DNA of 64,000 bases from Druceiella hillmani (Eukaryota > Arthropoda > Insecta > Lepidoptera > Hepialidae). Shown here one piece after another: positions 38,315 to 57,906 of this stretch; the first letter of the stretch is position 1, and the number at the start of each line of letters is the position of its first letter. The translations under genes and the position numbers were made by a program. The notes beneath the pieces were generated by a model. It was not told the origin of the DNA, did not search any database, and saw nothing but the letters and a program-made list of their open reading frames with translations. The DNA is taken from the NCBI GenBank assembly GCA_039881145.1, contig JAYKKI010000006.1:21388501-21452500 (forward strand). Reading direction: 5' to 3'.

Positions 38315-38515
38315 TTTATTTATTTATCTACTTTAATGTATCTAATTGATACATATGGCATACTTATTGCTACAAGAGCAATCTCATACAGCCAACCACA
38401 AGACCACTCCAGCCCCGTTCGAAGAACGGCCGGGAATCGAACCCGGGTCCCCGCGGTACGCCGCATCGTTAAAGGCCGCACGCCTTGCGATCAACCCAAC
38501 ACACCACGGCGACGA
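38315..38515 (-). mobile_element. tRNA-derived SINE
   Basis: On the minus strand the sequence holds a perfect polymerase III B box, GGTTCGATTCC (forward positions 38433-38443), inside a T-arm-like stem CCGGG-TTCGATT-CCCGG. Upstream is a degenerate A-box-like TGGTGTGTTGGGTTGATCGC. The G+C-rich tRNA-like head (about 38425-38515) leads into a less GC-rich body and an AAATAAATAAA tail near 38320. The head does not fold into a complete tRNA, because the anticodon arm and acceptor stem do not pair. This is therefore a SINE rather than a tRNA gene. It is the only such copy in the window. Confidence 0.7.
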
Positions 38516-38778
38516 CAGTTTACTGGTTGGTCATAGTATTGGCATTTCTACTTCACGATGATAAAGCAATTTTCATTTGAACGACGTTATCTCTAACAAC
38601 TAGTAAATGAATATGCGTGCATATCAATACAAGAGCGTTTGTTTATGAAACGTACCAATTTGGATTAATGTTGCAATTAATAAAAATGAAAACATCCCAG
38701 TGATCGAACTTTTAGTAAAATAAAAACATCACTAATATTTGTGCAATATATTTTCACAAACGTATAAATATAAAATAA

Positions 38779-38809
38779 ATAAATTCTAATTTAATAAATT
38801 AGAATTTAT
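38779..38809. repeat. perfect palindrome, 15-bp arms, 1-nt centre
   Basis: ATAAATTCTAATTTA (38779-38793) and its exact complement (38795-38809) flank a single A. All but two bases are A or T, so this is weaker evidence than the mixed-composition hairpins. It is followed by a short duplication CAATAGATCTCCGTTAATGG / CAATTGATCTC. Confidence 0.65.
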
Positions 38810-41159
38810 CAAGTAATAGCAATAGATCTCCGTTAATGGCAATTGATCTCTTAAAAAGTATCTACATTTTCGTCTGTAGAAACCTCTAATGTCGACTTTC
38901 TCAGATATTTATTCTGATATATTGCTGCTATATTTATTATTATCAATTAAAAATACGAAAAAACAGGTATTTAAAAATGTCAGTTTTTTGATTGACAAGA
39001 ATCAATTTTTAAAACCGTTCTTAAATTATTATAATTACTCTTCACAATTTTTGTTAAAAATGTTCAAAAATAGACCTACCTAGGAAGAAAGTAGCAGCCG
39101 GTCATAATAATACATTATTGACTAACGATATGTAATACATTATTAACGAATGAACATTATAATTAAGATTATGCTTATAATGGTTATGCGAAGAAGTTGT
39201 ACTGTAAGAATAGTAAGAGCGTCTCAAATAATGCGAGACATAAATTATTCTTTTTAACGATCAAAATATAAAATTTATACGAGAAATTCTTCGTGTGGGC
39301 TTCCAAAGTGCATAGGAAAAAATAAGTTTAGAACATAAATAAGGAGTATCCATCACATATCCTGTATGAATTTTGAATAAGAGTAATAAATTTTTAAACG
39401 TAAAAAAATCGTTATTATTAAGATTTGATAATTCTTTGACATTAAATAAAAAACAAAAAATTATAATATTAGTCGAGGAATTTCATTGTTCTTCTTAATT
39501 TTACATATAAGTAAATTAGTCAATTTAGAAAGTCCACCAAAATCTATTATACTCTTCCGAAAATGTTCATAATGTATTGAAATTTTATCAGAGCTAAGAG
39601 CAAATATCGGATAGAACGAAATAAAAACGCAGTGCACTTTAAAGCTCTTACTTTCAAAAGCTCTTGCGTTTATGAGAACAAAAGCAGTGATGTAGCATTG
39701 CTGTGGATAAAAATAATCACATTAAAATTTTACCATGGAAGATTTATCGTAATATTTAATTCTTATATATTTATTGTTATGCGAATCTTGTATATCATGA
39801 AGTGATTTCGTTTCGCTTTGTACTGTTATAATATTTGTAAGAAATTGCTGTTACTAGAATGTTCATAAAACAGAAGAAAAATGTAAAATATAGGACAGCA
39901 TTCACCGCCAAGTTGGCATAGCAAATTACTGGTGGGTGGTTGATGAAAATAAAATAGTAGTTGTAATTTAGACCACGCACTACGTGAGTTATATTCTTTT
40001 ACAAATATAAACGTTATTATTTACCAAATAAATACAAGTACATTGCTAGCATATTTATAGATAATATGAATTTCTCAAAGAAATTGATATTTAGAATCGG
40101 TTGTCCGGTGAAATATAGGTAAGATTCCGGTATTGTTGTTTTACATAAATATAATTATAGCCGTTTTGGAAGAATAGATTGTTGAAGGTTATACATATTC
40201 TTTTGTCGATATTATCGGCAAAATCTGTAGAACTATTGTTCAAAATTGCACAAAATCGTATAACTATCGAATATAGATTTTTTAAATAGTTATTCCAATA
40301 AGAGTCGGATATAAATTAAAAAATGTAGCTATATTTTAATCTTTGTTACTTTATTAGGTTTAACACAAGAACCGCACTAACCTTTGGACGTTTCTCTTAG
40401 TAATTTTTTGAAAGTTAACTTTCTTAAAAACCGATTGAATTACAGAATGATATTATACTTTTATATTATTACCAGAATATTATATTAAAAGTTTATTAAT
40501 TTTATTTTTATATCTATTTCCCAAGTAATATTAAAAAGTATATAAGTATTGATTGTACTTTTATTATACTAAAAAAATATATTTAACTCAAAATATCCAG
40601 ACCCGCCAGAAATGCGGAAGAAAGTAGAGAAAAAAAGGTTCAATAAACTCCTCACATTATGAAAAGTGAAATATACTTATAATAACAAAGAAGGACCTAA
40701 TCACAATTGTTTAATAAGACAAAATGGTCATTCCCTCCCCGTGCAGTATATAAAAATATATTGCAAAACTTTTACAATCTTCTCGTGATATTGAAATTTT
40801 AATGTAAATGGAAAAACTGTACACTCAAAACTCGCGCTTTTCGGGCTTTCCATTTCTATGTAGAATGAGAAATTAAAGAATTTAACAAACTTCAAGAAGA
40901 TAAACGCAGAGATAAAATTACTTATAATATGACAAAATTACTAACCATTTCCCTTAAGATATTATTACAAATACGCTACAAGTTACTATAGTAGTATTGT
41001 TTCCTATTCTATTTTTGTGTTATTTTTCAGATAATGTCATATTGCATTGCGTTATAGCGTTAACAATTTTGCATATTCAGTTTTCTTCGTGGCAACTACG
41101 ATAATTTTATATCAAATAACACTTAAACTTTTAAAAGCTCTCTCATGTATTAAAGAAAC
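38810..41159. other. A+T-rich non-coding DNA
   Basis: No gene or notable repeat seen. Confidence 0.55.
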
Positions 41160-41430
41160 GTTTAAAGCGTCATGATGCCAACTAATAACCTTCTTCGGCG
41201 TTCCTGTTCAACGCAGATTGACGTTGATAAATTTGGTACTTCGCCAGTCCCAAGATCTCGACATATTCCACTCAAAAGTTCATGACCCGGTAAATCGATC
41301 TTTTAAGTCTCAAGTAATACGCTCGTTCGACGTCTGAGTATTTACCAATGATGTAACGACGTCTGAGCATTTACCAATATTGGGACCTTGTCCCAATACC
41401 TGGGCCCTCTATCGGGAGTGTCTATTTTGA
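41160..41430. promoter_or_regulatory. complex-sequence island with 22-bp direct repeat
   Basis: CGACGTCTGAG(T/C)ATTTACCAAT occurs at 41328-41349 and 41357-41378 (one mismatch, 29-bp period). It is followed by the stem ATTGGGA-CCTTG-TCCCAAT and a GGGCCC. The block is much less A+T-rich than its surroundings and has no open frame. It could be a regulatory element with duplicated sites or an old transposon fragment. Confidence 0.3.
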
Positions 41431-41450
41431 CGTCATTATTTTAAAAATAA

Positions 41451-43387
<1,937 letters not shown>

Positions 43388-43491
43388 TACACACACACGC
43401 ACAGACACACACACGCGCACGCACACACGCACACACGCACGCACGTAAGCACGCACGCATGTTCGCAGCACGCACGCACGTACGCACGCAA
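43388..43491. repeat. CACG/CACA microsatellite
   Basis: Mixed (CA)n and (CACG)n run with CGTA and CATG interruptions. On the complement it is an alternating purine-pyrimidine tract with Z-DNA potential. The overlapping 60-codon cysteine-rich frame is an artefact of the repeat. Confidence 0.95.
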
Positions 43492-44637
43492 ATATTAACA
43501 TATAATACGCGTGTGGTGTGGTGTATATGTATACGTATATTTATAAAATATTTATTACAATTTATTTAATTAAACAACAATATCAATATGTAATTTAATA
43601 ACACACCTTAATAGTAGATAAAATCTACAGACACAAAAAAGTTTTACGGAGGAGTTCTACGTAATTCTACAACTAGAAAAGGTAGGGCAATATTTATAAT
43701 TATATTTAACACGAGAACTTTTGTTTTATTTTTGCCAAATACTAATAAAATATCCTGGAATTATGACTTTTTACTAGACAAAAGAAAAAGCAATTTGAAG
43801 TTATAGCGAGTCTACAAACGTGTAAGAAATTTAATTTGTTTGTGAAAATAATGAAAGTTTTACGTAACAACCACACCAGAGGGATTGATATTTTGAACTG
43901 ACTAAAGAATGTTAAGGGATACAATTATGACTCTATTCACTGTTTTTTTTCTCACTGCTTTTAATTGATAATGTTAATGTTTGGTATAAATAAACTTAAT
44001 ACTTACAATTGTTAATAAGAGAACTGTTTTATATGTGACCTCCGTCCCTTTTTCAATAATTTATTTTAATCTTTCTTATTAATTTATGATTTATATATAA
44101 ATCTAGATACAAATATTTTGAAACCAGAAATTTACATGACTAAGAAAAAACTTATAGAGACAAATATTGTACGCATAAGTTTTCTGTTCAAATCATGTAA
44201 AATTATAAACTTTAATGATTTTTCCTTTTTTACTATAATAAATTACTGGAATGTTTAAACTAAACAATATAAATTTCAACTTTATGTAGACTTCAAGAAT
44301 CTTAATGAATTTACCTGTCACAGCGTCGTAATGTCGTAATTAAAAATATATTTCAAGAAATTTTGTAGATAAATATGTCTTATGTACTCTGATAAATCCA
44401 AATCTGAAGTTGGGGTATAAAAGAAAACTGATAAAAGAAAAATATGTTTCGCCTGATTTGTGATATCAAGAAAGTTTTCTCAATTTCGCATCAAAATTTT
44501 TTTACCTCGGATTTTTTATGCTGGAATTATGCATTTAAAAAGTGACACTTTCTGATACGTTAATGTAGAAATTCCTGAAATATTGAACTTAAAAATCTGT
44601 TTACTAACAAAAACAGTACATTATTTCACTGAATGAA
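43492..44637. other. A+T-rich non-coding DNA
   Basis: No gene or notable repeat seen. Confidence 0.55.
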
Positions 44638-44840
44638 ACTCAATGTCTTTCATAGCAAATCGCTTGCCGATATCAACTACTTCATGTTTATAATTGATAT
44701 TGAGTTACAATCTAATGGACTATAGATTAAGTATACATTAAAATAGTACTGGTTTTGAGCTCAATGATATGTCCATCATAATGAATCGATTGCTTATTTT
44801 CACTACTTGATGGTTATAATGAGTATTGTTCAACTATAGA
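44638..44840. repeat. diverged tandem duplication, period about 121 bp
   Basis: CTCAATG...CAT...AATCG(C/A)TTGC...TTTTCACTACTT(C/G)ATG(T/G)TTATAAT(T/G)A occurs at 44638-44713 and again at 44760-44840. An old duplication. Confidence 0.5.
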
Positions 44841-46480
44841 AAAAGAACAGGTTCTTACCTCACGAGTAGAATTACTCAAAATAATTTCACTTTTTGTCGA
44901 TATGAACAAGTTAACGTTGGTGCACATTTGTGTAATATCGCTGGTATAATTTAGCGTAACTGAACTAATTTAATTAGGACAGAAATCAATGTTTCAATAT
45001 ATTTATTACATACACATATAGTGATATGAATTAAAAAGGTCGATACTTTAAACCATATTGCTCATATAATATTCTTGATCTAGGTTTTTCGTTCTAAAAG
45101 CTATTAAAAGAAAGTGAAGTGAGCAAAGTTTTAAGGACGCGAGAAATATTCTTGCAGCTAAATATTTACATTATCTTGTTGAGTATTTCCTTACATATTT
45201 CTTCACAAAGTATTGAAAGAAGAAAAGTTTTCTTATTTATCGGTAATGCAATTCAGAAAACTTAAACAGGAAACGAAGTAGGGAAAGAGAAAATAACAAG
45301 ATGGAGAACTAAAGAAAAATAAACGAGTGTAATTGAGAAAACTTTAAAATAATTTAACTTACAAATGTGAGAGGGAATGAACATAAATATTAGAAACGGA
45401 ATTATATGTTTAGTAGACATGTATAGAATATAATAATTATTTTAAGAAGTAGTCATATGTGCTTCTCAAGCAGGAGAGGAAACTTAAATTTAAGTATGCA
45501 TATATACTTTTTTCCAGAAGTATCTTAATCTTTTATTCGGTCATATGTTTTTTTTTCATTAAGTTTCTAGTAATTTTGGTCCAGCAACTTCAAAAATCAA
45601 AAATGGAAAAATCAAAGTAGGTAGTTTCGGCACTATTAAGATTTTTGGTCCCTAAAAAAGATATGAGCACAATAAAATTATGTGTCTTTTATTTATTTTT
45701 CATAATGCTGAATAACTTGTAATATTTTGTTGAAGACAGGACAGTCTTACGAATAGTATGACATGTAAGACTTAGGTATTACTTTAAATAACATCGATAT
45801 AAAGTCCTTCATAAACTGTTTTAGCCAATCGCTTGACGCATTGTTAAATTTCCCGGTAAGCTAAAAAGATTTGTTGCGATCGTAGGGCCCGTCGCTAACT
45901 ATTCTTCTGACATGTAGTGGGTAATAAATAACTAGATAAAAGACAAATATATACAACAGTTAAGTGGTGTCTGTAGATGAATGGAAACTGACAATAGAAC
46001 GAATTAAAATACGGGTACTTTCTCAAGGTCAACAACCATTGTTTGATCCCTGGAGTTGCATTGAGTTTTGCGGCATCCACGCGACTAGTGCTTGAACAGA
46101 CTTGTCGACACTGCCATTTACTCTGTGTTTCTTCTTTTATTGTTGTTATTGGATACCTTATCTATACTTCTTTCATTTCATAATCATTATATCACAGATA
46201 TTTTCTTTCTTGGAGGATATATCAATATTTTCAGGTGTTTAAAGAATATTCGTCCAAATGTTATTCATTTTCTCTTTCCATAATTTTCACATTGTTTCAG
46301 AATTTATACTATTCGTGTTTTATTTCACTTTTTGAATTGGAGCATACCTTACTCCATATGACGTCCAAAATATATAATTCACGTTACGTATATGATTTTT
46401 CGAGCATACAATTAGTTCATTCTTGCTATTTTAAACTTTGCACTGATTACTTTTATTGCAATTTTATACGCATTGAGATT
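44841..46480. other. A+T-rich non-coding DNA
   Basis: No gene or notable repeat seen. Confidence 0.55.
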
Positions 46481-46509
46481 AATTTTGTGTACATGACGTA
46501 CACAAAATT
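46481..46509. repeat. perfect inverted repeat, 12-bp arms, 5-nt loop
   Basis: AATTTTGTGTAC (46481-46492) and GTACACAAAATT (46498-46509) flank ATGAC. Short, but of the same short-loop form as the longer hairpins. Confidence 0.6.
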
Positions 46510-48019
46510 GTGACATCGCATCGTAACATTTAAACATCGTAGGATATGCCGTTTTCCATCAAAATGTCCTAGAAAAAAATCGAGTTCAGTAATTACTTGA
46601 TTACATAACATATACTGTCGCTTTTCTCAAAGTATAAAAAAGATTAATTTTGATATGAAATTAAATAAATAAAATTACAACGTAATAAAATAAAATTTTC
46701 CACAAACTTGTTTATTTCAAACTTTTATTTTCCTTTACCCAGAATTTGAATATACATTCAAAATCATTCTTCTTTCAGAACTTTGTTCAAAAAGTATTTT
46801 CTCATTTATTGCATCCCCTGATACAAATTATAAAATAAAATCAATCAAAATATCAGAAATTCACAGCAAACACGCTTAAATTTCCTCTACTGGAATAACG
46901 TCCCTCGCAATTTTTTTTAATAAAATTTACCAACATTCCATTTGACTCATAAGTAAAGGGAAAGAAGCAAATAAAAATTTTCTCTTTGACTTTTCAGTAT
47001 TCGAAGATACTGCCTTACGTACAATTGGGTGTACTAAATTTTGTGTTTTGCATTACCAAAGAAATGTTATTGCCTGAAAATTTCCCTTGCAACACCTAAT
47101 ATCATAACGATTTGATTGCAGTTGTTCTTTCTTTATGAGGTTAACAATGAGAGAAGTTTGGGCACTGTTAATTGGAAAGAGTTTTATTTGCATCGAAATA
47201 TTGGATATAAGCACTTTTCTTTTCTAATTGCCTATAGATTTATTCAGAAAAGATATTTAAATTAATGTACATTAATTTTCTCTTGAATTCACAACCGATC
47301 TACGGAATATTAAAACAATATTTCCACCATTCCACCAAAATAACTTACATTGCTATCCTTTGGATAACTCACGTTTGTAATATATTTACAAAATAATACT
47401 ATTCACAAAAAAGAATACTTTCAAAATGGGTGCGGCAGTTTAAAAATAAACAATATCCAAATCATGAAATGTCATTTGATATTTCTACGACATTTGACCT
47501 TTTTTTTATTTTACCGTTTTCATAAAATCCTAGAATATATCGACGCTCCCAAAAAAGAACGATTTAACTCAATTTCAACGATATTTAGTTACAATAATAT
47601 TTCTGTAAATAATTTTTTCCCCATGATACCATATAATCTTGCTATCCGTAAGTGTTTATAACAATAACTGTAAATACAAAGAAATATGGAAATTCATTAC
47701 TTCTATATAACATTTTGAAACTTTATTACGATCTCATGTAAAATCCCAAAAATTGAGGTATAGTACATATGGCAAAGTAAAAATAAGTACATTAAGTTAA
47801 TATCAATTGTTCAAAATATATATTTTCCGCGACAAAGGGCATCAAAATAAGTTTAGCAAAGTGATAACAAACTTGCAAATACATGAAATCTAATTTTAAC
47901 CCACAATCGACTATTAAAATAATCAAATTATTATTTTAAAAATTAGGTATATTTTGTAAATTTCCAAAAGAAGTCCACGATAAGGATTGCGAGATACTAT
48001 AATTTTTCTAAGAAGCCAC
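46510..48019. other. A+T-rich non-coding DNA
   Basis: No gene or notable repeat seen. Confidence 0.55.
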
Positions 48020-48220
48020 AAAAATGCACTTGTCAAATAAGGCTAATGCACCGCGCCATCAAGTAGATGACAAACACATACTTATCCACTATAAGCGCTT
48101 TCTCACATTCGTAAACGTTGTTGAAAGCTTTAATACTGTGGAATACCGCAAACCTGAGGCGAAGTTCCTCACATGGGCACTTTGAGGTAAACAGCTGTTG
48201 CTAAGAGAAAATATGGCAGA
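48020..48220. promoter_or_regulatory. complex-sequence island, possible regulatory element
   Basis: Block of mixed composition (AATGCACCGCGCCATCAAG, GAATACCGCAAACCTGAGGC, AACAGCTGTTGC with an E-box CAGCTG). No coding frame. Candidate conserved element by contrast only. Confidence 0.22.
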
Positions 48221-52709
<4,489 letters not shown>

Positions 52710-54741
52710 GTTTTCCAAAATTTTAATAAAACAAGTCACATTTGCTTGCTGTTTTTGACGACAAAGAATGCCACTTTCTAAACTGGTCCTTTTTTCATAA
52801 AATATTAACATAACATGATTAGATAAATAACAAAATAAAGGAAGTAAGTGCGAAAGAATATTAAATATTACAAGATTTTGTCAAAACCGTCGTTTCATTT
52901 GCGTCTTTATTAGAGGCCCAAAAATATCAAATATTATTCACGTACGCTTTTTCCAAAACCGTGTCTGAATAATATCGGTCGAATATCTAATATTTTCATG
53001 GAAGCCAATTGGGATGTTATTGAAGTGGAGCTTAAAAAAAGAGGCGAATAAAAAAATTCACGGCTAGAAAATACGCCCCTTAGAAAAATAAAAGATCATT
53101 TCGTCATCTAGGTCATTTCGAGGTTTATCGCCGGATGTGGTTTACAGAAATAGAGGTATTCTTTAAAACTAAATCTAAGTTCATACATTTAAGCGTATCG
53201 AGGATAAAAATATATTAATTAATATCTAAATAGAAAATGTTTTCTAGATTCTGTAAAATTAAAAATGTTTTTAAACATTAAAAATAACGTATTGCGATTA
53301 AAGTTTCGAAAGAAGAGATATGCGTTCATAACAAAATATATGTTACTGTATTTATCGATTTTATTCTATAAATCTTAATTTTTCTAAATCTTAATCAATT
53401 CAGGTGTGATTGCCAAAAAATGACCTTGTTAATAACAACTTAGTCTAATAAAAAAGATTCCTGCAATTTTTTTACACATTTAAAAAGAAAATAATATCTT
53501 ATGACAGTCAAAAAATTAATTAAGCGTACTTTATAAATTGTTAGTTAATGTAAAAACTTTAGATTTAAACGTACCGTAACCAGCACTAAATCTATTTTGA
53601 TGAAGGTGTAGTTACTGCGTGATACTGGGTAATAATTGATCACATCCCAGTAAAGCTTTCCATAGTAGGTGATGTGTACAATGAACAATATATCTACCGC
53701 AAACCCACCTTTGCCGATGCACCCCATTGTGCCTTGACATGATGGAAGGGAGATAATCCGAACACAATACATTTATGGTAAACCTATCTTGGGCTATTTA
53801 ATTCTTGCCTTTCTGTTGAACTACTCAGTTTGTATAATATTTCTCTGTTTTATCACCACCGTTACGCATTGTTTATAGTATTTGTATCTAAGTAAACAAA
53901 TACTGAGATGTCATGTGAAAATGCTAACAAATTACTTTCATGGGGACGATTTACGATTTTAAATATTGTTAAATATTAAATAGAGTTATAATGTGTGAAT
54001 CACATTCAAAGACATTGGTTCTTATAATTGTGTTAACAGAAAAAGTCATATCTCAAAACATTCTACAGCTCATCTTATCATCTTAATTTCAATATAAACC
54101 TTATATAATATGAAAGTCAGGATATTTTAAATATTTAACCGAAATTTATTTTTTTACCAAATAGTTTATTTAGAAAATATATTTCAGTTTAATATTTGGT
54201 TAAAGCGTATGTGATCGCTGTTGAAAATGCGAATGCTTATGTCTAAACCAGTTTTGTTCCCAGTAGTATTTACATTTTTATTACATCGTTATTATACTAA
54301 TATTACTTATAAACAGTACCCGATATTTCACTTAAGCTAAGATAAAGACATTTATTGACAATATAACAGAAATCTATACACAGTATGACAGATTTATCTA
54401 TTAATATATCTTGTGTTTTAAATACATTTTTCTTGAAAATGCAGACAAAAGGCCATGTCTTAAAAACGCTTTTATTAATTTTAGAGAATCAAAAATTTCT
54501 TTTCTGTTTAGGAATTAGTCAACATCTTTCTTGTTCTTCATAAGCTCGAGTTTACTATCGTAGGTTTCTTTGAATAATATCTCCATTTTTAGAATATATT
54601 CGGCCATAAACTGTGGAATGAACAAGACTCCCTATTTAGAAGCCTTTATATATTTCCAAAAGGCGTATCTAATAGCCATGAATTTTATTCGTCGTCCTTT
54701 TTCCTAACTATCCATTTGATGGAATCCGAATCGTTTTTCAT
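52710..54741. other. A+T-rich non-coding DNA
   Basis: No gene. A 9-bp inverted repeat AGTATTTGT / ACAAATACT lies at 53877-53904. Confidence 0.55.
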
Positions 54742-54891
54742 GAAAGTACCGTAAATTCGACCGATAAAAACCATATACGAACAGGGAATAAGCATAATGT
54801 AAATCGGTATGTTTTTCAATAATCGAAAGTACCAAAATTCGACCAATAAAAACCACATACGCCCAGGGAATAAGCATTATGTAAATCGGTA
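54742..54891. repeat. tandem duplication, 67-68-bp copies, period 83 bp
   Basis: GAAAGTACC...AATTCGACC(G/A)ATAAAAACCA(T/C)ATACG...AGGGAATAAGCAT(A/T)ATGTAAATCGGTA occurs at 54742-54809 and 54825-54891. Identity is about 90%, separated by 15 bp. Fairly young. Confidence 0.85.
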
Positions 54892-56339
54892 CATTGCAAA
54901 TCAAACGTTGGCATTACCAGTATCCTTAATATTTAATAATAACTAACTTTTTTTGTTATATAGTAATTTATTATTCTCGTTCATTAGTATATGATTGTTA
55001 TATTTACATCATTGTAAGAACAGTACCAGCTTTGAAAGAGGCTTTTGATACCATTAAAAAGACAACACCTTCATAAAAATAATTACAAACGGTGGTAATT
55101 ATAAGTACGTGTTTTCAGAAATGACCGTATAAATAAATATTTAGCGAAATATATTAAAACTTTGAAAAATCGAAAGTATATATAGGTTTTCCAATCTTGG
55201 AGTTGAAGCTACCTTTATAAATATACTGAAATTCAAAATCAATTTTTAAAGATCAACAAACGCTTCTTTGTTCTCAATCAGATCTGAGAATTTTGGTTCA
55301 TAACTAAAGGAAACAAACTACTTATTAGTAAAACCTTTAACAGACTTATCTAAACGTTTGATTTCGTGACACAGATATTTACAAAATAAGAGCAAAAGCA
55401 AAAGTTTTTTCGCAAGAAAATTATGAGCGGAATTAATGAAAAAACAACAAAATGGTGAAAAAAATTGGAAATTTATGAATACTCTAAAGAATGAATAATG
55501 AAACTACAGTCAAAAGGTAAAAGAAAATCCAAGTGCCTCAGGATTAACTCTATTGAATTGAACTTTGATATCGTTAAGAAAAATAATTGGTAAACAAAGG
55601 CAAAATAGAGTATTGCAAGACCATTCAAAGCCAACTAAAAGCTGCCAAATAAAGCATAATGAAAACATCAAATTATAATTTCCATATTTCCTTACTTTTG
55701 ATTGAAAAATATTTTATGTTTTCATGGCAATAACTTCGATAAAAAAGTATCGTAGTTTTTCACTTATTATTTTTTAATTAAGAAACGCTTGCACAGATTA
55801 GATAAAATGCGTTACGGAAATAATAATATTTCTACATATGAGATTGTGAAATATATGAATAATTATCAATTATTTGAATGTACAAATATACGAAATTAAG
55901 TAATTAAAACTGAAATAGAATGAGAAATATGCTCTTACTTGTCGAATTTGATAGTAGAACAAAAATTACTGAAACAATACATAAACTTAAGTTACAATAA
56001 ATACACAAGATCTCATTATATACAAAACACTCAGTAAATAATAAATCCGTCCAGATTTCGGTATAAAATAAAATACTTCTTATTCATCATTGCATATCTA
56101 CTCATATACTATTTTATTTTTCAATAAGAGTTTCAGATAATATTATATATGACTGTCTAATAAATAGCACACAATATGACCACAAAAATTATTCTTAAAA
56201 TTATAAAATAAATGACAATCATTGTGATGTTCATATATATTAAAGGAGACATCTCGACGAAAATCTTTTAAATAAAACAACAACCTGTCAAAAATTTTCA
56301 TAATCAAAACAAACAGAATTTACATACAAAACAAAGTAC
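54892..56339. other. A+T-rich non-coding DNA
   Basis: No gene or notable repeat seen. If the transcript proposed at 56340-56720 is real, this would be its first intron. Confidence 0.5.
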
Positions 56340-56720
56340 CTGAAAAAAGCTTTATCCGTTTATTTATTTCGTCATATACGACACATGGATCATTTAAAAA
56401 TATTACGATAAAACACAGTTGATTTTATAAAAAAACGTCACATTTATATTGCAAAACTCTAATCTTATACTTATGTTAAGCACACACAGAAACACGTATT
56501 AGATTTAATCTGCCATAAAACGATTCACTAGATTAAATCTCAATATATTTTTAAACGAAAACTAATACACAGTTAACTTTCACTCTCACAGAACACACAT
56601 GATCGACTTTAACACCGAACGAGTTTTCCCACTCGAGCTGTTGGTTCAAGCGACGTGTGGCTTACGAACGACGAACGAAAGCGGAAGTACGCGTTTGATG
56701 AAGCAAATTTTGAAGCGACT
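56340..56720 (-). other. possible 5' untranslated exon of a minus-strand gene
   Basis: Read on the minus strand, the G+C-rich island runs into about 380 bp with the look of an insect 5' untranslated exon (GTGTGTTCTGTGAGAGTGAAAG, then A+T-rich leader). It reaches CAG|GTACTTTG at 56342-56333, a plausible splice donor. No long open frame is present. The sequence just upstream of the donor is CTTTTTTCAG, which could equally be read as an acceptor, so the direction of splicing is not settled. The gene itself would lie to the left of this window or be embedded in it unrecognised. Confidence 0.3.
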
Positions 56721-56920
56721 GTCGAGAGCTTTGTGATTGAAGGATTGCGTTAAAGCGCGAGTGAAGAGCGCGGCGTGCGAGCGCGCTGCGCGACTGGCGG
56801 ATACTGAGAGCCGCCCGGTATCCGAGCGGTGAGAGCCAAGGGCGGACGGCCGCTAGGGCGGGCGGCGTACGCGTGTTGTAGGGCGGATTTATTATCATTG
56901 CTTTAATGAGGCTGGGCAAG
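56640..56920 (-). promoter_or_regulatory. CpG-rich island, candidate promoter
   Basis: The only strongly G+C-rich segment of the window: 56761-56880 is about 72% G+C and dense in CpG, inside roughly 70% A+T DNA. On the minus strand a TCAGT initiator-like site lies at 56807-56803 (CTCTCAGTATCC), without a matching downstream promoter element. CGCTTTCGTTCGTCGTTCG follows before the leader. The minus orientation is chosen because the leader-like sequence lies to the left. The 85-codon minus-strand frame across it (56662-56919, R-, S- and A-rich) is most simply a by-product of the composition, although a coding first exon cannot be excluded. Confidence 0.45.
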
Positions 56921-57838
56921 TTATTGTTTTTATTGATAGTTTAATGCCGGTAAGGTAGATGTTAATGTGTGAGATTAGAAGTGTAGATTGATCGAGATTT
57001 TGGACGGCTTTAATACCAATCTATTATATATAAATGAGAGTAATAATAGTAGTTAATCAAGTATAAAGACATAAAAGTATTTCATTATATAAAAGTAAAT
57101 TCAATAAAATAACTCATTAATACTATATCATTAATTAAAAAGAAATTCATTAAGAAATGTTAACGGTATTAAATCGAACGCTATGAAATTTCAATAAATA
57201 ATTTTAACGAAGAATACGTTAGTAGTTGCCAAAGATATACAATTGTAAATAGTAAATATTTATATGTAAGCAATTCTGTTTTCAGCATATTTAGGAATGA
57301 AATGTGATTGTAACAATACTAATTTTGAACTACCATACACTTTTAGGAAAGAATAATTTTTTCATGAAAATTCTAAACTGTCAAGGTAATTATACTTCTA
57401 AATACCGACAAGACATTTCATTAGCAAACTTTGTTAATACACTATATATACATCAATTTTGTTTTACCTCAAAATTTTGCCTTCAGAGACAGGACCTAGG
57501 CAATAAGTGTTATATTGAGTTATATTTTAATCCATACCATGATTAATAATACATTCAATACCATAACAATACTCCAGGTATCCAAGCCATATATGTAGCC
57601 AAGTACGAAATATGAATCGAAGGAAAAAGACTTAAGGCTATTTAAAACTCGTACAAAAGACAAACTAGTACTGAATTACCTACTTCGCTCTGAAGCTGCT
57701 GTTACAACCGCAGTTAATATTACTATAAATATATAAAGATGCTGATCTGAGAATAATTACTGATGCTGCAAAATCCATACCGATTAAAATAATAGAAGCA
57801 CACACACGAATTAATTGATTAGATTTACATAAAAACAC
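56921..57838. other. A+T-rich non-coding DNA
   Basis: No gene or notable repeat seen. This would be upstream of the proposed minus-strand promoter. Confidence 0.5.
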
Positions 57839-57906
57839 ATACACACGACATACACACACACACATATGTGTATATATATATATATACAAATAAATATATA
57901 TAAATA
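57839..57906. repeat. compound (CA)n(TA)n microsatellite
   Basis: ATACACACGACATACACACACACACATATGTGTATATAT and following TA/AAATA units. Confidence 0.85.

Noticed and set aside
38425..38515. Possible tRNA gene
   Set aside because: Only the T arm pairs properly; the anticodon and acceptor stems do not, so it is a SINE head.
56662..56919. 85-codon minus-strand frame over the CpG island
   Set aside because: R-, S- and A-rich translation is typical of GC-rich non-coding DNA; treated as promoter sequence.
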